64,000 nucleotides of DNA from Halictus rubicundus (Eukaryota > Arthropoda > Insecta > Hymenoptera > Halictidae). Positions within the stretch are counted from its first letter, which is position 1, and each line of letters starts with the position of its first letter. Below are positions 63,904 to 64,000 of this stretch, one piece after another. The DNA lies in the NCBI RefSeq assembly GCF_050948215.1, contig NC_135153.1, positions 3,748,058 to 3,812,057 on the forward strand, in the 5' to 3' direction. The notes under the pieces are model-generated. The model did no database searches. It was given only the letters and a program-made list of their open reading frames with translations, and was not told the origin of the DNA. Made by a program: the position numbers and the translations under genes.

Positions 63904-64000
63904 GACTACGGATCTTTACGTAAAATAAAAAATATTTGCATTGATTACAAGACACAAGGGCAAAACAAAAATTTCTTTCTTCTTTTAATTATTTTATCAA
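63904..64000. mobile_element. TA MITE with GACTGCGGAT ends, copy 3 (cut by window edge)
   Basis: GACTACGGATCTTTACGTAA after TA, then AAAATAAAAAATATTTGCAT and TTGATTACAAG, matching the inverted right end of 59258-59454. The other end lies beyond the window. Confidence 0.72.

Noticed and set aside
1..64000. tRNA or rRNA genes
   Set aside because: I scanned for GGTTCGAATCC-like T-loops with partners and for rRNA cores and found none. Isolated GGTTCGA words (for example 23714, 54514) lack a cloverleaf.

Overview
This window looks like a gene-poor stretch of an insect nuclear genome. I find no host protein-coding gene, tRNA, rRNA or CRISPR array that the sequence supports. The organism is inferred, not read directly. 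CpG is not depleted, CpG-rich unique blocks alternate sharply with AT-rich blocks, and Tc1/mariner, hAT-like and piggyBac-like DNA transposons and their miniature derivatives (MITEs) are dense. This pattern fits Hymenoptera (ant, bee or wasp) best, but another arthropod is possible.

The dominant occupant is one dispersed family, called Rep-A here, present at about 20 loci. It is about 200 bp long, has terminal inverted repeats (TIRs) beginning CAGTGAATTCTCGATATATG or CAGTGTTTACTCGATATATG, is flanked by TA, and carries a central CGGGGTATACCCCG palindrome. Other families are: a decayed DD34D mariner with intact TIRs (8327-9543) and two fragments of a second mariner (about 35.5 and 38 kb); a DD41D-type element with arms of about 280 bp (14883-16051); Tc1-like TA elements (31341, 38521, 48289); TA elements ending in CAGGGTG-like repeats (8033, 12994, 20281, 21420, 49743); piggyBac-like TTAA elements (12542, 16748, 29120, 29516, 42035, 55352); hAT-like elements, two with perfect 8-bp target duplications (58453, 61946); and a possible solo LTR (53332).

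Layout: 0-5 kb has Rep-A copies, CpG-rich unique DNA and an AT-rich hAT-like element. 5.3-6.6 kb is a satellite of perfect palindromes. 8-9.5 kb holds the mariner. 12.5-16.2 kb is a TE cluster with nesting. 18-23.5 kb holds foldbacks and MITEs. 24.2-27.3 kb has two hAT-like tandem structures. 29-32.8 kb has piggyBac-like and Rep-A copies plus a dimeric satellite. 35-39 kb has Rep-A, mariner remnants and a hAT-like dimer. 42-43.1 kb packs four inverted-repeat structures. 45-51 kb and 53-57 kb are rich in Rep-A with local duplications. 58-64 kb has hAT-like and other MITEs. Between these lie CpG-rich unique blocks (for example 10.9-12.5, 13.9-14.9, 33-34.5, 36-37, 39-40.2, 43.3-45.3, 46.6-48.1, 57-58.4 and 62.3-63.2 kb). 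They are nearly free of MITEs and may contain promoters or non-coding exons that cannot be shown from one sequence.

The most interesting signals are: the Rep-A expansion; two unrelated transposons inserted into the same TATATA step of the Rep-A end, with the empty site recoverable; the palindromic satellite; MITE amplification by tandem duplication; and at least 15 exact TCAAGGTCA words (the half-site recognised by FTZ-F1/ERR-type nuclear receptors), most carried in inverted-repeat elements.
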